A stretch of 64,000 nt of DNA from Hysterangium stoloniferum (taxonomy: Eukaryota; Basidiomycota; Agaricomycetes; Hysterangiales; Hysterangiaceae): NCBI GenBank assembly GCA_015178975.1, contig WHVD01000013.1:682001-746000 (forward strand), given 5' to 3'. The notes under the pieces are model-generated. The model was not told the origin of the DNA and made no database searches. It saw only the letters and a program-made list of their open reading frames with translations. The translations under genes and the position numbers were made by a program. Every line of letters starts with the position of its first letter. The stretch's first letter is position 1. This document shows, piece after piece, positions 40,717 through 51,517 of the stretch.

Positions 40717-40855
40717 ATTTTTCGTGTATTATTATTGATATGAACATCGCTACAAACTCCCAAGTATAACTTCCATGTAGTGGTACCTTCAAAGTCCGAC
40801 TATCTTGAACCGCTCTGAAATAACGCCCATTACACACATTTCTATAGGATATTCC

Positions 40856-41964
40856 ATGGCCAAGATTCATACCATAGTGCTAAATCCACCCGTTTTAAAC
40901 TCCTCCAGTTATTGGGCATCTTCACGCCTACAACTCGAAGAACTTTATGCGTGTGTTTGGACTGGAGGGGTAACGACTCGTACTGCTACCCTCCTTGGGT
41001 TTGCCGAGGATTCTAGTACTCACAAGGTTCTGGTTGTGCTTTTCATGAATATCTCAATGGTACATTGATACCGCGTTTCTCTAGCATGCACTAATGCAAG
41101 GCAATTCCTCTATCAATAGCTATGGATATTCCCCGCTGCCGCTCTCCCAATATTTAACGTGGATTCGGGATATGCTCGTCAAGACAAAGTCCACAAAGCC
41201 GTTCATTATCAGCATCGCACCTGCATCCACGGATGAACTGTCACAGATGCTAGAGATGATACAAGCACTCCGTAGAGAACTGAGTGACGCCAATTCGAAA
41301 ACATCGAGAATTGCGATTGAACTCAACACATCCTGTCCCAACATCGAAGGCTATCCACCACCGGCGTACGCTCCCCAATCGCTACAACCACTTCTTGAAG
41401 TCTTTCGGCGACAATTCGTCCAAGATCCTACCTTAACGATAGGTCTGAAACTCGCACCATTCGTCCATGTAGGACAGTTCCAAAGCGTCGTAGATCTGTT
41501 AGCAAATATTTCTGACGTGAGTCATTCCGGAGAAAAAGTAAATTGTGTGTCGTTCTTGAGTTGCACAAACACGCTCGGATCTAGCGTGGTATTTGAAGAC
41601 CAAACAACTGTGAAGAACGTCGTACCAGGAGAATCGTCAACTTATGCTGTTCCTGCCATCATTGGTGGGCTAGCTGGGGACGCTATCCATCCGTTATCGC
41701 TTGGGTAAGAGGGCAACTCTCCATCCAATTGTGCCACCATAGTGCTTATTTGACACACGTAGGAACGTACATTCGTTCAAAAAGCTCTTGTCAGAACATC
41801 CTGATCTGTCATTACGAAATATTTCTATCATAGGCATCGGGGGGGTGACATCTAAAGAGGCAGTAAGGCGAATGATATGCGTTGGTGCCTCTGCTGTAGG
41901 GTGTGCGACGGCATTAGGGACGCATGGCGTCGGTGTCTTTGAGAGATTGATCCAAGGACTGTAG
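40856..41964 (+). CDS. dihydroorotate dehydrogenase, class 1A (soluble, fumarate-type) family
   Basis: FMN enzyme family of pyrimidine synthesis. Exons 40856-41026, 41085-41704 and 41763-41964 give 330 aa. Motifs: TTRTATLLGFAED near the start, NSSINSYGYSPLPLSQYL, the catalytic-loop ELNTSCPN with the active-site Cys, FLSCTNTLG, and the phosphate-binding ISIIGIGGV plus CVGASAVGCATALG at the C-terminus. There is no membrane anchor or mitochondrial extension, unlike class 2 enzymes. Whether it is the main DHODH of this fungus or a paralog with another substrate cannot be told here. Confidence 0.85.
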
Positions 41965-42105
41965 CGGATTTGAATGATAATAGATCTCTATTTCCGCGAG
42001 CGTGCATGATTGGCAATAATTGCCAGTCACACTACTTCCGTCACGCGTCGAAGGGTGACGCGTCCTAACAGCTACCACCTTTCCACCCTCACTACGTACA
42101 GTAAT

Positions 42106-42741
42106 ATGGTCTGTATGCATATTTTATGTTTAAGTTTCTATATTGACAGCCTGTCAGAGTGTTTCATATCGCATTGTGCCCGCCAATGGCGCACCTTCCA
42201 AGGCATCCGTAGAAGATACATCAAATAGTTTAGGACTGCACGATACGCTTCGTTATGGACCTCGCAGTCTTGCAAATGATATCAAAGGTAGAAGTGTGCT
42301 TCAGCAACGACTTGAACAGGTACGGCACGTCCCCCGGAAATTTCTTTGTTTGCACTCAGCTGTTCGACAGTGGGAGGAGACACAAGACCAGTTGAAACTA
42401 ACCTTGCAGCGGAACTTGTACGGTTTGCATTTACCTGTACGCCAAATGATGGAGCGTAAGATTGTTTCGGCCGTACGTCTCATTTTTGCCTTCTGTGGTG
42501 GTCGTTAAACCGGGTGGATTCGTAGAGTCCGCATATGCCTGCCATGGCGCAATTTCACTCGAATGTTCATTTGGACATTCTCATGGGACGCGATGAGGCG
42601 CTCGATGTTGCAGACTTCTTCGGAGGCAAGTCTTTGAATCTAATCATGCTTTATTCTATTACTGAACTAGGCTCTGTAGATGAGTGCACTGGGCTTCCCT
42701 TAGATATTCACTCGGAGATGGAGCGGAAGAAGGGTATTTGA
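42106..42741 (+). CDS. ump1: proteasome maturation factor Ump1/POMP
   Basis: Assembly chaperone of the 20S proteasome. Exons 42106-42108, 42158-42319, 42371-42472, 42526-42625 and 42671-42741 give 145 aa. Motifs: SVSYRIVPA, GLHDTLRYGPRSL, WEETQDQLKLTLQRNLYG, LPVRQMMERKIV and LDILMGRDEALDVADFF. The first exon would be the ATG alone; an alternative (exon 42106-42112 joined to 42150) also keeps frame and changes two residues. The intron at 42626 uses a GC donor (GGAG|GCAAGT). The 51-nt intron 42320-42370 is stop-free. Confidence 0.92.
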
Positions 42742-42815
42742 GCATTTGTGTCTAATCTAATAATATTAAAGCACTGTCACCCATACTCTCATGTTGAGAG
42801 CAGAGCGGTTAAATA

Positions 42816-44609
42816 CTACCACGGGGCATCCTTTAATCGGACCCCTTCAGAGTGTAGGATGCCCTGTTCTACCACATCTCTTGCGCTCGCAACGCACCCC
42901 TCTAACAATGGTATGCCTGCATATGCGTATGATCCACACACCCATATTCCAGGTATATCTGAGGTGTATATACGTCCCGCTCCCTGTAGTGGTCCAAGAG
43001 ATGAATGACCCTCGTGCTGTATCGAAATTTGACGAAGGGCAGCTTTACTCTCTGTGGTTAAGACCGCCCGCTCCAGGACAGCCGTTGATAGAATGCGGTC
43101 TTCGCGTAATGCCACTATTGGATTTGTCGTTTGATAAATGGGCTTATCTGACTTGAAACGTGCAAGTATATGGGTAGCCATGGTGTGTCCTATGGGGACT
43201 GTGTTCCCTCCTGTTCCTTTCTGGTCCAGAGCCTCCTGCACTGCGCGAACTAAGTTCAGGTCCCTTCTATCTCGTTGGTCGTGAGGCAGAATCGTCTCAT
43301 CGGTGTGGTTGATGACGATATTCTTACAATACCGGAATGATCTAAGGCATTCGATAAGTTCGTCGAGTACTCGCCGCTGTTTTGCCGCACTGTTGGGTAG
43401 AGATGAGGAATATGACGTCAAGAGCGGAATCGCACTATTGGCCTGAGTGGCAATAATAAGGTGCGAGAATCCTGGATATGACCCTTCAGTGGTATTAATT
43501 ATTAGCTTGCTCGAGTCCGAGAGGTCGGCCTCTATTGACACAATGGAACTCGAAAGGTGGATATGCTGAAGACGTGCGCTCATACGGGAAACGACATCTC
43601 GGACGCCATTCTGGACAACATAATGATGGGTACCCAGTACCATCCATATATATTCTGTTGAGGTGAGTACAGATGAAATAGAATCTAGAAGTACCTGCTC
43701 ACCAAGAAATTCCTCCATTGGGTGGTCGTTAATATCATCTTCTGTCGCAGTACAAACGGCAGTGAACATTGGCATCAATACACCTTGTGTGAACGCTGTC
43801 CATGACACGTCAAAACCTGTCCAACGAGCGAAGGTACCCCGAGGTGTTGTTTGGCTAGTCCATTCACGAAAAGTCACAGACGGGCCAGGACGGAAGTAGG
43901 GAGATGCAAGGATAAGCAAACGAAGATAGTTGAATAACAATACTAAAGACGCCACCACGAAAGCCATCAACGACGATATTTTAAAAATGAGAGATTGCGT
44001 GACATCGCCATGAGGATTGTTGACCGGAAAGCTAACCCCATTCAATCCAGACTTTCCGTTGTATATAAGATATGTTTGGAGTGCTACTGCCCGTTTTAAG
44101 CCTTGAGTGAGGAACGATAATGAATAAGTGAAGTCAGCGGAACGAAAGTCCACTCCTAGACGTCGGTATAAAGCGATTAATTGTTTATAGTAACCACCTG
44201 TTGTGACAGAGGTCATAAATTATTATAATTACACTGTGAGTGTTAACTCAACGGATCCATACCCTGAAAGGACCGCATTGGGACGTCTATTCTTTGCTCG
44301 CCACGTTCATCTAAAGAGACAGAAATTGAATAGGTATCCATTCCAAGGGATGGCGCCTAATATAACCAGACAGTTAGACTCGAAAATAACATGTAGTTGG
44401 CTTGGACGAGCTTTTTCGAATAAATGAACATCGAACTCGATATTTGGGTTGGTTGAGCTTGATGATAGCAAATATGCCGCTGTCAAACCTGCCAGCCCTA
44501 TATAAAAAGGTAAGCGGGACAGAGAGAGTCTTCTAGAAAGAAGGCATTGACCACTTCCTATAACAGCGATGGCAGTGTTTCGCTGCTTGTCCGAGTATTG
44601 ACTAGTCAT
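42816..44609 (-). CDS. FAD-dependent amine-oxidase-like protein with internal membrane segment
   Basis: Exons 44609-44552, 44497-44412, 44356-44263 and 44197-42816 give 539 aa. The N-terminal dinucleotide fold reads VIGSGLAGLTAAYLL, then an acidic strand end (VHLFEK). The C-terminal FAD motif GIWVCGSYAYAGIPLLEGCV is that of the NAD(P)-binding/amine oxidase superfamily. A hydrophobic stretch (residues about 165-195, SLMAFVVASLVLLFNYLRLLI) may anchor it in a membrane. The substrate is unknown; related fungal proteins are annotated only as FAD/NAD-binding. The second intron (44357-44411) needs a GC donor to keep the family sequence. It ends 74 bp from the UMP1 stop, tail to tail. Confidence 0.8.
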
Positions 44610-45599
44610 AATTGATGAACTCAAGAACCCCACGGGATTGAGCTTCTGTAATGCGAAAGCCTAGATCTTGAAATACGCTGAACCTGCTGGTTTGTCTGGG
44701 TTATTGAGTTCAAGTCTAGAGCTTAATGATCTGAAATATGGAGAAATAGAGATATAGCTGGTGAGAACAAGTTGACCGCCTCATCATCGCTAACGGGCTG
44801 TGTTGGAAAGCATCATGGACAACAGTGTCTATTCTTAGAATGACAAAGGGGTGGTCTCCAGAACTTGTGGACACACAGGGATGTAGGGGCCGCGTCACCT
44901 TGTATATGTTACTTAGTCTGTTATACTTATCCATGACTCCCTAATAATATGGGTCTTGAATTTCAACAGACTGGAGTGTGGGAGACACATAGTTTTAGAG
45001 GTTCACAGATTGGACGACCTCCCAGAGCTTTCCGGATTATAGCTGTTCCGGGTACCTAAGGCGGAGTTTCATTCACATTTGCCTCCGAAGTGCAATTTTG
45101 CTTGTGTTCACAAAATGTGCGATTTCTCGAAATAGCACACTTCAAACCATAGTAAATTGCTGGTATATATATAATAATATATGGGCATTTCAAGACCAAA
45201 ATCACACGCTATGAATGGTCCCTGCAATCTTCAATTATAACTGCTTATGCTTCTCCTGCACAAACTATGTAATATTAAGAGCAATGAAGCTTTGAGAACC
45301 TATTTACAATCCTATAAAAAAAAATCCTCTCAGTACTTTATTTCCATGTATAAAGTGGTTTGAACTTCCATCTCCTACCACCCTGTCTTTGTGAGGGAGT
45401 AGGTGTGTTAGGATCCCAGTCATTCAGCCCCCATAACCTCATTATACTCTCCCCACCCTCTGGTGTCCCACCATCAGTACTCCCAACCACATTGTCACCA
45501 CCCATGGCACCCCAACACTTGGTTCACTATGGTTTTCCCTTGTTGTCATCCCATTCTGTCTCCATCCCAGAAATTTATGGGGTAAATACTATAATGTAT

Positions 45600-45850
45600 A
45601 AGCCTTAGTTGGGACCATTAAATGAGCAACTAAGTTAACTACCTATAGTGTATAACTACATGTAGATCAGTATAGGTATATCGTGATAATTATAGTATCA
45701 TTACTTATGCCTTAGTTGGGACCGTTAGGTGAGCAACTAAGGTGATGAAAACTCCTCATTAAGTATATATACTACTTTGGCAATGCATTGCCAAGTCAGC
45801 ATTCTCCCCCTGTGTTCTAAGTGGTCGACACTATTATTCCAACACATAGA
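45600..45850 (-). mobile_element. probable copia-type LTR remnant
   Basis: Read on the minus strand, a purine run (AGGGGGAGAA, plus 45804-45813) is followed by TG and an 18-bp palindrome, as expected of a polypurine tract and LTR start. Two copies of a roughly 30-bp hairpin-forming motif follow: ccttagttgggacc...gagcaactaag at about 45605-45635 and 45712-45741. No internal coding region remains. Type and ends are inferred. Confidence 0.4.
45777..45794. repeat. 18-bp perfect palindrome
   Basis: TTGGCAATG joined to its reverse complement with no loop, inside the putative LTR remnant. Confidence 0.85.
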
Positions 45851-46688
45851 GCCTTCTCTTTAATCTTTGTTTAGATCTTAACAGCACCCACAAGTATACA
45901 TAATGCTTCCAGCTATAGCCTAAGATATTCAAGGAATATCTTAGTCAAATTGTGTAGAATAAAGTATAGAAAGATTTAGAAGAAAATATTAAATGTCCTG
46001 GGCTGAAAGGAGGAAACATAAGAGAAGATTATACTGATCCCCCCTTACAGTGGGTGTAAAAAATTTAAGTGGAACTCGAACAGGATGGGGATGGAATATG
46101 GAATGCAGCATATATAGAATAAACAATGGAAGAGAACAATGGAAGAGAACAAAGGGGAAAGTAGAACGAGGAGAACAAAGAAATAATGAGTGGCATAAAG
46201 TGATCAAGCTTCACAGAGAAAATGGACAAGCTAATTTGTCCAAATCACATTGATCTGGCCTTGGTTGTCCCTAACACCAGGAAAACCCCTCTCTCCAAAA
46301 GATTTTAGGATCTGTAGTAGAGCCTTATCTTATATAAACCCCAATAATCTCTATTGGATCCTTATAAGATTTAAAATTGGTTAAGGATCCAAAAGGTGGG
46401 TGGAGGGTGATCAGGTGTACATAGGATCTTTTAAGTATCAACCATATCATGGAATATAAACTCCTTCAATTTTGTATAGTCCAGTGGGATTCTGTATCTC
46501 TTTATCTTTCCTGTGACTTGTCAGAGGATAATCCAATTAAAAATCCACAAAACTCCCAGATGTGGTTGCAGGATTTAGCATCACATAGAACATGTGTGTA
46601 ATCAATCAATCATATATATATACGAGCCGGCCTTTCTTAATTACAAGGACAAGAGAAGGAGAGAGAAAAGGTCTACTCATGGCATAAA

Positions 46689-48500
46689 TTAGTCTACCCT
46701 TCGCCTTTTTTCTCTATCCCTGCTATCAGTATCAAAAGAAGGACTACGGGTACGAGGCCGCCTGGACGGTCGATCTCCGCGACTGTGCGATCTTGATTGT
46801 GGGTGGCGTCGATAATCGTCTCTCCACCTCTCGCTATCTTGACGTGGCGAAAAGTCGTGACGACGACTCCGGTCATTTTTACGGTAGATATCGTCGCGGC
46901 CCCTGTCCTTCCAGGATTTCGAATCACCATCGTCCCGTCTGCCCCATTGCCGTTGCTCGCCTTGGGCTGCATCTGATGCCCCGCTAAATGCAGTTCGATT
47001 TGCTCCAGACCCAGGTGGCCCTGTCTGACTTGCCAATTGCGGACAGTCTACAAAGTGTGTGAGTTTGGCAAGACGACTGAGCCGTGGTAAGAATCATACC
47101 TTTCTTAAGGTGAGGTCCTCCACACAAAAAGCAGCCTTGGCCCACGGTTGGCTTGACAGACCCTGTCCCACCAAATCCCCCACTCGGAATTGTTGTGTCT
47201 TGATCAAGGAGATGGGTATACTTAGTGCGACTCCTTTTTCCAAAATCTCTAACCTGCATGACCTTCGGTAGAAGAGTAACATCGATGGTTGATTCGGTAG
47301 CTTCTGTGTAATCGTGGCGTTTTAATATCTCTTCATCCTGTCACGGTTTCAGAACAACATATGGACCCTAGATACGACATTTCTTACCTGATGGAAAGCA
47401 CCCTTATGCCAATACTTCTGAAGGAATTTTTGCTGTCCTTTCGGCTTCTCATCTCGTGTTTTTTGGGCGCGTTCCAGATCCTCCTTTAATCGTACCTCTT
47501 CGGGAAGAGCTCGACGGCGCTCAATCTCTTCACGTTCCACCTCACGCCTGACCTGCTCCTCCTTGTCACGCTTAATACGACCTAGTTCACGTAGCCTCCA
47601 TGCCTCAAATTCAGCCATAGGGTCTATATCGTCCGTATCATCCACATCGGGGACGTGATCTTCTGTCTCCTCTATAGAACACATGAATGTGAATTATGCG
47701 GTATAGTGTATTAAATAACGCACTTTCCGCCAGTTCTCGTTTTATGCTTTCCGCAACCATATCATGACTCTGCTTTCTCCGTTCCTCCGCTTCAAGTTCT
47801 CGTTTACGTTGTGCTTCCTCCGTTTCTAAAATTTCAGCCTCTCGTTCTGCAATCGTTACACGAGCTCGTCTAATTATTCACGTCATTAGACCATCATTAT
47901 ACTCCTACAAGTTAAAACGTACTTGGGAACAAACACTGGTCTGAAAATGGAGGCGGGCTTGATCTTTTCCTCCTCAGAATCAGTTTCGTACTCACTGGAC
48001 TGTGTATGATTAAAGAGTGATCTATTATACTAAATAATATCTGTACATACTCCAGATTCTTCATCATGTGCCAACTCGGCTTCCTCCTCCTCCTCGTTCT
48101 CTTCTTCTGCACCCTCTATATAAATATGTTTCTTAATTAACCATTGTAACCTATTACTTGGAAACGCACCTCGTTCCTGTAACGTTCGTCCCGACTCTTC
48201 TTTACCCGCAACAATAACTTTACCTTCTTTAGAAATGTTCACATTCTTGAGAGCCACGTTCATAGTCTTTCTCATCGTGGCTGTCTGAATAGGAATTCCT
48301 TCCTCCGTGTCCTCAACTTCATCTCCATCGCCTTCTAGATCTGCAATTGGCTCGTCCCCAGGCTCTGTCTCTTGGGCAGTCTCGTCATAATCGGAATCAG
48401 AGTCTTGCATCTCAGCAATGCCTTTCGGAGCCTTCCCCTTCCAATAGCGCACAAGAGGACGTGCCAGTCGAGGAGCATCTTTTTTCTTAGCAGGCTGCAT
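46689..48500 (-). CDS. MFAP1-type spliceosomal protein with C-terminal zinc knuckle
   Basis: Component of the spliceosomal B complex (MFAP1; Spp381 in yeast). Exons 48500-48170, 48115-48051, 47999-47923, 47869-47724, 47671-47388, 47337-47100 and 47047-46689 give 499 aa. Family blocks: [14 protein letters not shown] at the start, an acidic middle, [17 protein letters not shown], a charged coiled coil, [38 protein letters not shown] and [20 protein letters not shown]. After the normal end comes a CCHC knuckle (C-x2-C-x4-H-x4-[14 protein letters not shown]) and an Arg/Asp/Ser-rich tail, which are not part of animal MFAP1. Divergent from SUB2, another splicing gene. Confidence 0.92.
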
Positions 48501-48671
48501 TATGAATACTAGAGACACGCAAGAACACGGGCAACAGTATACGTGCTGGGGGGTAGACGCCCGTCTATTCAGGTTCAAGCTCAGTTTGAACTCTTTGTTG
48601 GATCTTCTGCTCCTTTTCCTACTACCTCTTTGTCACCGGTTGCCTTTAGTTACATTTACTTACTAGTCACT
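48501..48671. promoter_or_regulatory. divergent promoter shared by MFAP1 and SUB2
   Basis: 171 bp between the two ATGs, with no clear TATA box. Both genes act in pre-mRNA splicing, so coordinated expression is plausible but inferred. Confidence 0.5.
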
Positions 48672-50745
48672 ATGAGCTCACGCGACGAGGAACTTATCGA
48701 CTACGAGGATGAGAACGACATCACGAACGGCCCCCCCGCCACCCAAAATGGAGCCGCAGCCACTGCTGCTGTGGCAGCACCCGCAGGGGCTGACGGGGAT
48801 AAGGACAAGAAAAACTATGCTGGAATCCATTCGACTGGATTCAGGTCAGAATTTGGCTTCTTTTCATAATCGCATGTTTCTGAAAATGTCTTCATCCTTA
48901 ACAGGGACTTTCTGTTAAAGTCCGAACTTTTGCGGGCCATCAGCGACTTGGGTTTTGAGCATCCGTCTGAAGGTTTGCCTTCTTCTTCCAGTTTGTATGT
49001 AGCAAAATCTAAGTGAAGACTTTTCGTATAGTCCAACAGGAATGTATCCCCCAAGCTGTTTTGGGCATGGACGTCCTATGCCAGGCCAAGTCTGGTCATG
49101 GAAAGACTGCCGTCTTCGTCCTTGCAACACTGCAACAGCTGGAACCGCAAGATGGCGAGGTTTCGGTGCTCGTATTATGCCACACGCGTGAGCTCGCATT
49201 TCAAATCAGGAATGAGTACCTCCGCTTTGCAAAATACATGCCCGACATCCGGACCAGCGTATTTTATGGGGGGACACCTGTAACAAAAGACGCGGAGCTG
49301 CTGAAAGACCCCAAAACCTGTCCGCATATCGTGGTTGCGACACCTGGCCGACTCAACGCCCTCGCCCGAGACAAGTACCTCAACTCCAAACACGTGAAGC
49401 ACTTCGTTCTGGATGAGTGCGATAAAATGCTAGAACAGCTCGGTTAGTCACTCGGCACCTACGCATCCCGTTTTCTCTTTATCATCGCCTACCGTCGCGG
49501 CTTGCGCGTCATTTTACTTTTTGGCGTCCGCCCTTTGGGCATCATAGCAACATCTTTACTTCGGGTACAAGACTTATACAGGGTAGTAGATGTCAATTGG
49601 GGCATGTCGATCCGCTATTTGTGATGGAGGTGTGTGGGGGAGAGTAGTATGAGGGCAGTGGGATTTAGCTATGATGCTCTTTCAACATTTTCGTTGGCAA
49701 CCTTTTCCCTCTTCTCCGCGCGTCGCCTCAACAAGGTTCTTACGTTCTTCTTTCCCTTTGTCGGTCCTATCTTCGCATTTTCGACATGCACCGCTAGACA
49801 TGCGCCGAGACGTTCAAGAAATATTCCGCGTCACACCGCACTCCAAGCAGGTCATGATGTTTAGCGCGACCCTGTCCAAGGACATTCGTGTCACGTGTAA
49901 AAAATTCATGGCTAACGTGTGTTACATTCACCTGCCCTGTACTTTTTGGAGCTAAATGTGGCAACGACAGCCGCTCGAAATCTTTGTCGACGACGAGACA
50001 AAGTTAACCCTTCACGGTCTCCAACAATATTATGTCAAACTCGAAGAGATCGCGAAGAATCGCAAACTGAATGATTTGTTGGACACATTAGAATTCAACC
50101 AGGTGCTGTACCTATATTCTTCATTGGATATCTCTTTCTTAACACATCTCTCAGGTCGTCATCTTCGTGAAATCGGTGGCACGGGCGGTCGAGTTGGACA
50201 GATTGTTGAAGGAATGCAATTTTCCAAGTATAAGCATTCATTCTGGTCTGCAGCAGGACGAGCGGTATGCTTCTTCCGTCAGAGAATGATTTCTACTCAC
50301 AGCTGCTATTTTGGTGGGGGCAGCATTTCACGTTACAATCAGTTTAAGAACTTCGAAAAGCGAATTCTGGTCGCAACGGACATCTTTGGCCGTGGAATTG
50401 ATGTTGAGCGTGTCAATATTGTGATCAACTATGACGCGCCAATCGACGCCGATAGCTACCTGCATCGTGTTGGGTAAGCAAAAAATGATCTAATCTGATG
50501 ATCCATTATGCTAATCCGATTTTGATTGATTCCCTTAGTCGTGCTGGTCGTTTTGGTACCAAGGGGCTTGCCATTACCTTCATATCTACAGACGCAGATC
50601 AAAAAGTGATGAATGACATCCAGTCCAGATTCGAGGTTGCTGTGACTGAATTGCCTGATCACATTGATGCTACTAGTTATAGTGCGTACCTGCTCCGACA
50701 CTGACCACAATGTGTGATGCTCACTCACTACCAGTGACTTCCTGA
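48672..50745 (+). CDS. sub2: SUB2/UAP56 DECD-box RNA helicase
   Basis: Spliceosome assembly and mRNA export (TREX) helicase. Exons 48672-48844, 48905-48972, 49032-49442, 49798-49916, 49971-50102, 50155-50264, 50324-50473, 50539-50681 and 50735-50745 give 438 aa. Walker A is AKSGHGKT (99-106), motif II is DECD (208-211), motif III SAT, motif [15 protein letters not shown], motif VI HRVGRAGRFG. The last exon (11 nt) supplies the ending YMTS. The third intron, 49443-49797, is 355 nt, several times the local norm. Confidence 0.96.
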
Positions 50746-51517
50746 TTGGCGACATTCTTGGTTTCACATGACACCTTGAAATTTGTTTGAACTGAAATAA
50801 ACTCCCATTGCGATTCATTTTACGTGTAACTTCTCCTATGTTTGATACAAAAACATGCTATATTGGGATCAATTCGTGCTTGCTAGTGTACCTTGGGCCT
50901 GGCTGGTCATGGATATGATCAGACTGTCATTGTGTGACAGCACAGCCATGTTGAAAATTAGGATGCAACGTGTCTTTTATTGCTTGTATAATAATCCTGT
51001 GCAGGTTTTTTGCTGGCTTGACTGACGTCTGGCATGGTTGTATCGAGCTTCTTCAGCGATTAGAGTTTGGAGTCGAATGTAGATGAAAGCAGCAGCGCAG
51101 TCAGCGATTAAGCAAGAGGCGACACAACCGGTACTTTAACTGACAAGGAACCATTTCAAGTCGGAACCAGCACGCTTGAGGTGTTAGATCCATGGAATTG
51201 CCCGTTAGACTGAGAACTTAGTCAAGCTGAGACGATACCCTGGTGTCAGAGCGTCTGGAGTGAAGAGTAGCCAGGAGTCCTGCTTTTCCTAAATATTATT
51301 CTAGGCCTCAGACCGCTTGTAACATTGCAATTTGTTCCAGCGTCGCGATCCTCGGGCAAGTGTTAGTCCAAGAGCTCCCGGCTAATTCTCGTGGGCGTTG
51401 TGCCTTGCAGAAATTACAGTCCACAACAGGTCCGAGACCAAGTAACAGTATTAGGTCGAGCCTTAATCTCATACCTACGACTCGGAGGGCTTGTCCTTGC
51501 TCACGTCGCTCCTTGCA
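50746..51517. other. intergenic SUB2 to membrane protein gene
   Basis: 772 bp without recognisable coding exons, RNA genes or repeats. Confidence 0.45.

Larger units (their letters stand above)
44610..46688. other. AT-rich gene-poor stretch of 2 kb
   Basis: The longest gene-free segment outside the retroelement. Open frames are short and unlike proteins. It contains the copia-type LTR remnant listed next and several ttataagat/atatag tracts. No tRNA was found. It may be an old insertion site for mobile DNA. Confidence 0.5.

Noticed and set aside
49443..49797. Intronic C/D snoRNA in SUB2
   Set aside because: ATGATG-like C boxes occur but no paired D box or terminal stem was found.
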